Below are positions 63,940 through 64,000 of a stretch of 64,000 bases of DNA, piece after piece. The position numbers and the translations under genes were made by a program. The first letter of the stretch is position 1. Each line of letters starts with the position of its first letter. Origin of the DNA: Flavobacteria bacterium RIFCSPLOWO2_12_FULL_35_11 (GTDB lineage Bacteria > Bacteroidota > Bacteroidia > Flavobacteriales > Flavobacteriaceae); contig MGWK01000046.1 of the NCBI GenBank assembly GCA_001800975.1, positions 1-64,000 of the forward strand, written 5' to 3'. Below the pieces are notes generated by a model that worked only from the letters and a program-made list of their open reading frames with translations, ran no database searches and was not told where the DNA came from.

Positions 63940-63947
63940 CAAATATA
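63940..63947 (-). promoter_or_regulatory. -7 promoter element, NrnA-like gene
   Basis: TATATTTG on the minus strand, seven bases before the ATG at 63932; it probably drives the nrnA-like/gldI/FKBP operon with a very short leader. Confidence 0.55.
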
Positions 63948-64000
63948 CAATTTTATACTATATTTTATTTCATTATTTTTTCTTGAACATCGCTATATTT
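63948..64000. other. AT-rich window end without a visible gene
   Basis: About 50 bases, almost all A and T, upstream of the NrnA-like gene. Nothing else can be called at this length. Confidence 0.3.

Overview
The window is a 64-kb stretch of chromosome from a member of the Bacteroidota, most likely the family Flavobacteriaceae. The evidence is low GC, the promoter element TAnnTTTG in front of about twenty genes, a secreted protein with a type-B C-terminal signal for the type IX secretion system (T9SS), GldI, a DapD-type lysine pathway, menaquinone genes, and several families (DUF4199, DUF5606, GIN-domain) that are typical of this group. No rRNA, tRNA, prophage, plasmid or CRISPR array was seen. 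Most of the window is core chromosome. The accessory material is one decayed IS110-type transposase and many short palindromic repeats between genes.

Layout. 1-6.3 kb: 5' end of kdsB, a BrkB-type membrane protein, nadC, then an overlapping rlmH-rdgB-FecCD permease-ABC ATPase run and an M28 peptidase. 6.3-7.9 kb: IS110 remnant. 7.9-18.7 kb: YkgJ-like protein, argS, lpdA, a menaquinone cluster on the minus strand (thioesterase, isochorismate synthase, menD, S1-domain protein) with a DUF3124 lipoprotein between, a pRiA4b ORF-3-like protein, a repeat-rich gap holding a nested MITE-like insertion, and a conserved hypothetical. 18.8-28.5 kb: ABC transporter pair, a 1123-residue T9SS cargo protein, uvrB, a transaldolase-type aldolase and an SDR. 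28.5-29.2 kb: a palindromic repeat, the SRP RNA gene and a second MITE-like element. 29.2-45.8 kb: DUF4199 protein, glycosyltransferase, phosphosugar mutase, ABC exporter, CCA-adding-type enzyme, threonylcarbamoyl-AMP synthase, two surface-glycan transferases, dapD, ruvX, DUF1919, def, DUF5606, mazG, SDR and lon. 46-49 kb: an ECF sigma factor operon ending in two secreted beta-solenoid-like proteins. 49-52.3 kb: pentapeptide-repeat gene with a premature stop, lgt, yidD, cysS. 52.7-60.4 kb: a polyprenol-linked sugar transfer locus (two GT2 enzymes, two GT39 enzymes, a tandem LAB_N protein, a PAP2 phosphatase) with meaB inside it. 60.4-64 kb: three exported peptidyl-prolyl isomerases including GldI, and a DHH phosphoesterase.

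The most notable signals lie between genes. A 133-bp element has perfect 18-bp inverted termini and a 10-bp target duplication and sits inside another dispersed repeat. A palindromic repeat has three copies, two of which show a compensatory base change. A compound repeat is present in both orientations. Among genes, the most interesting are the sigma/beta-solenoid operon, the pentapeptide gene cut by an in-frame nonsense codon, and the sugar-transfer locus. I found no clear candidate for a wholly new defence or mobile system.
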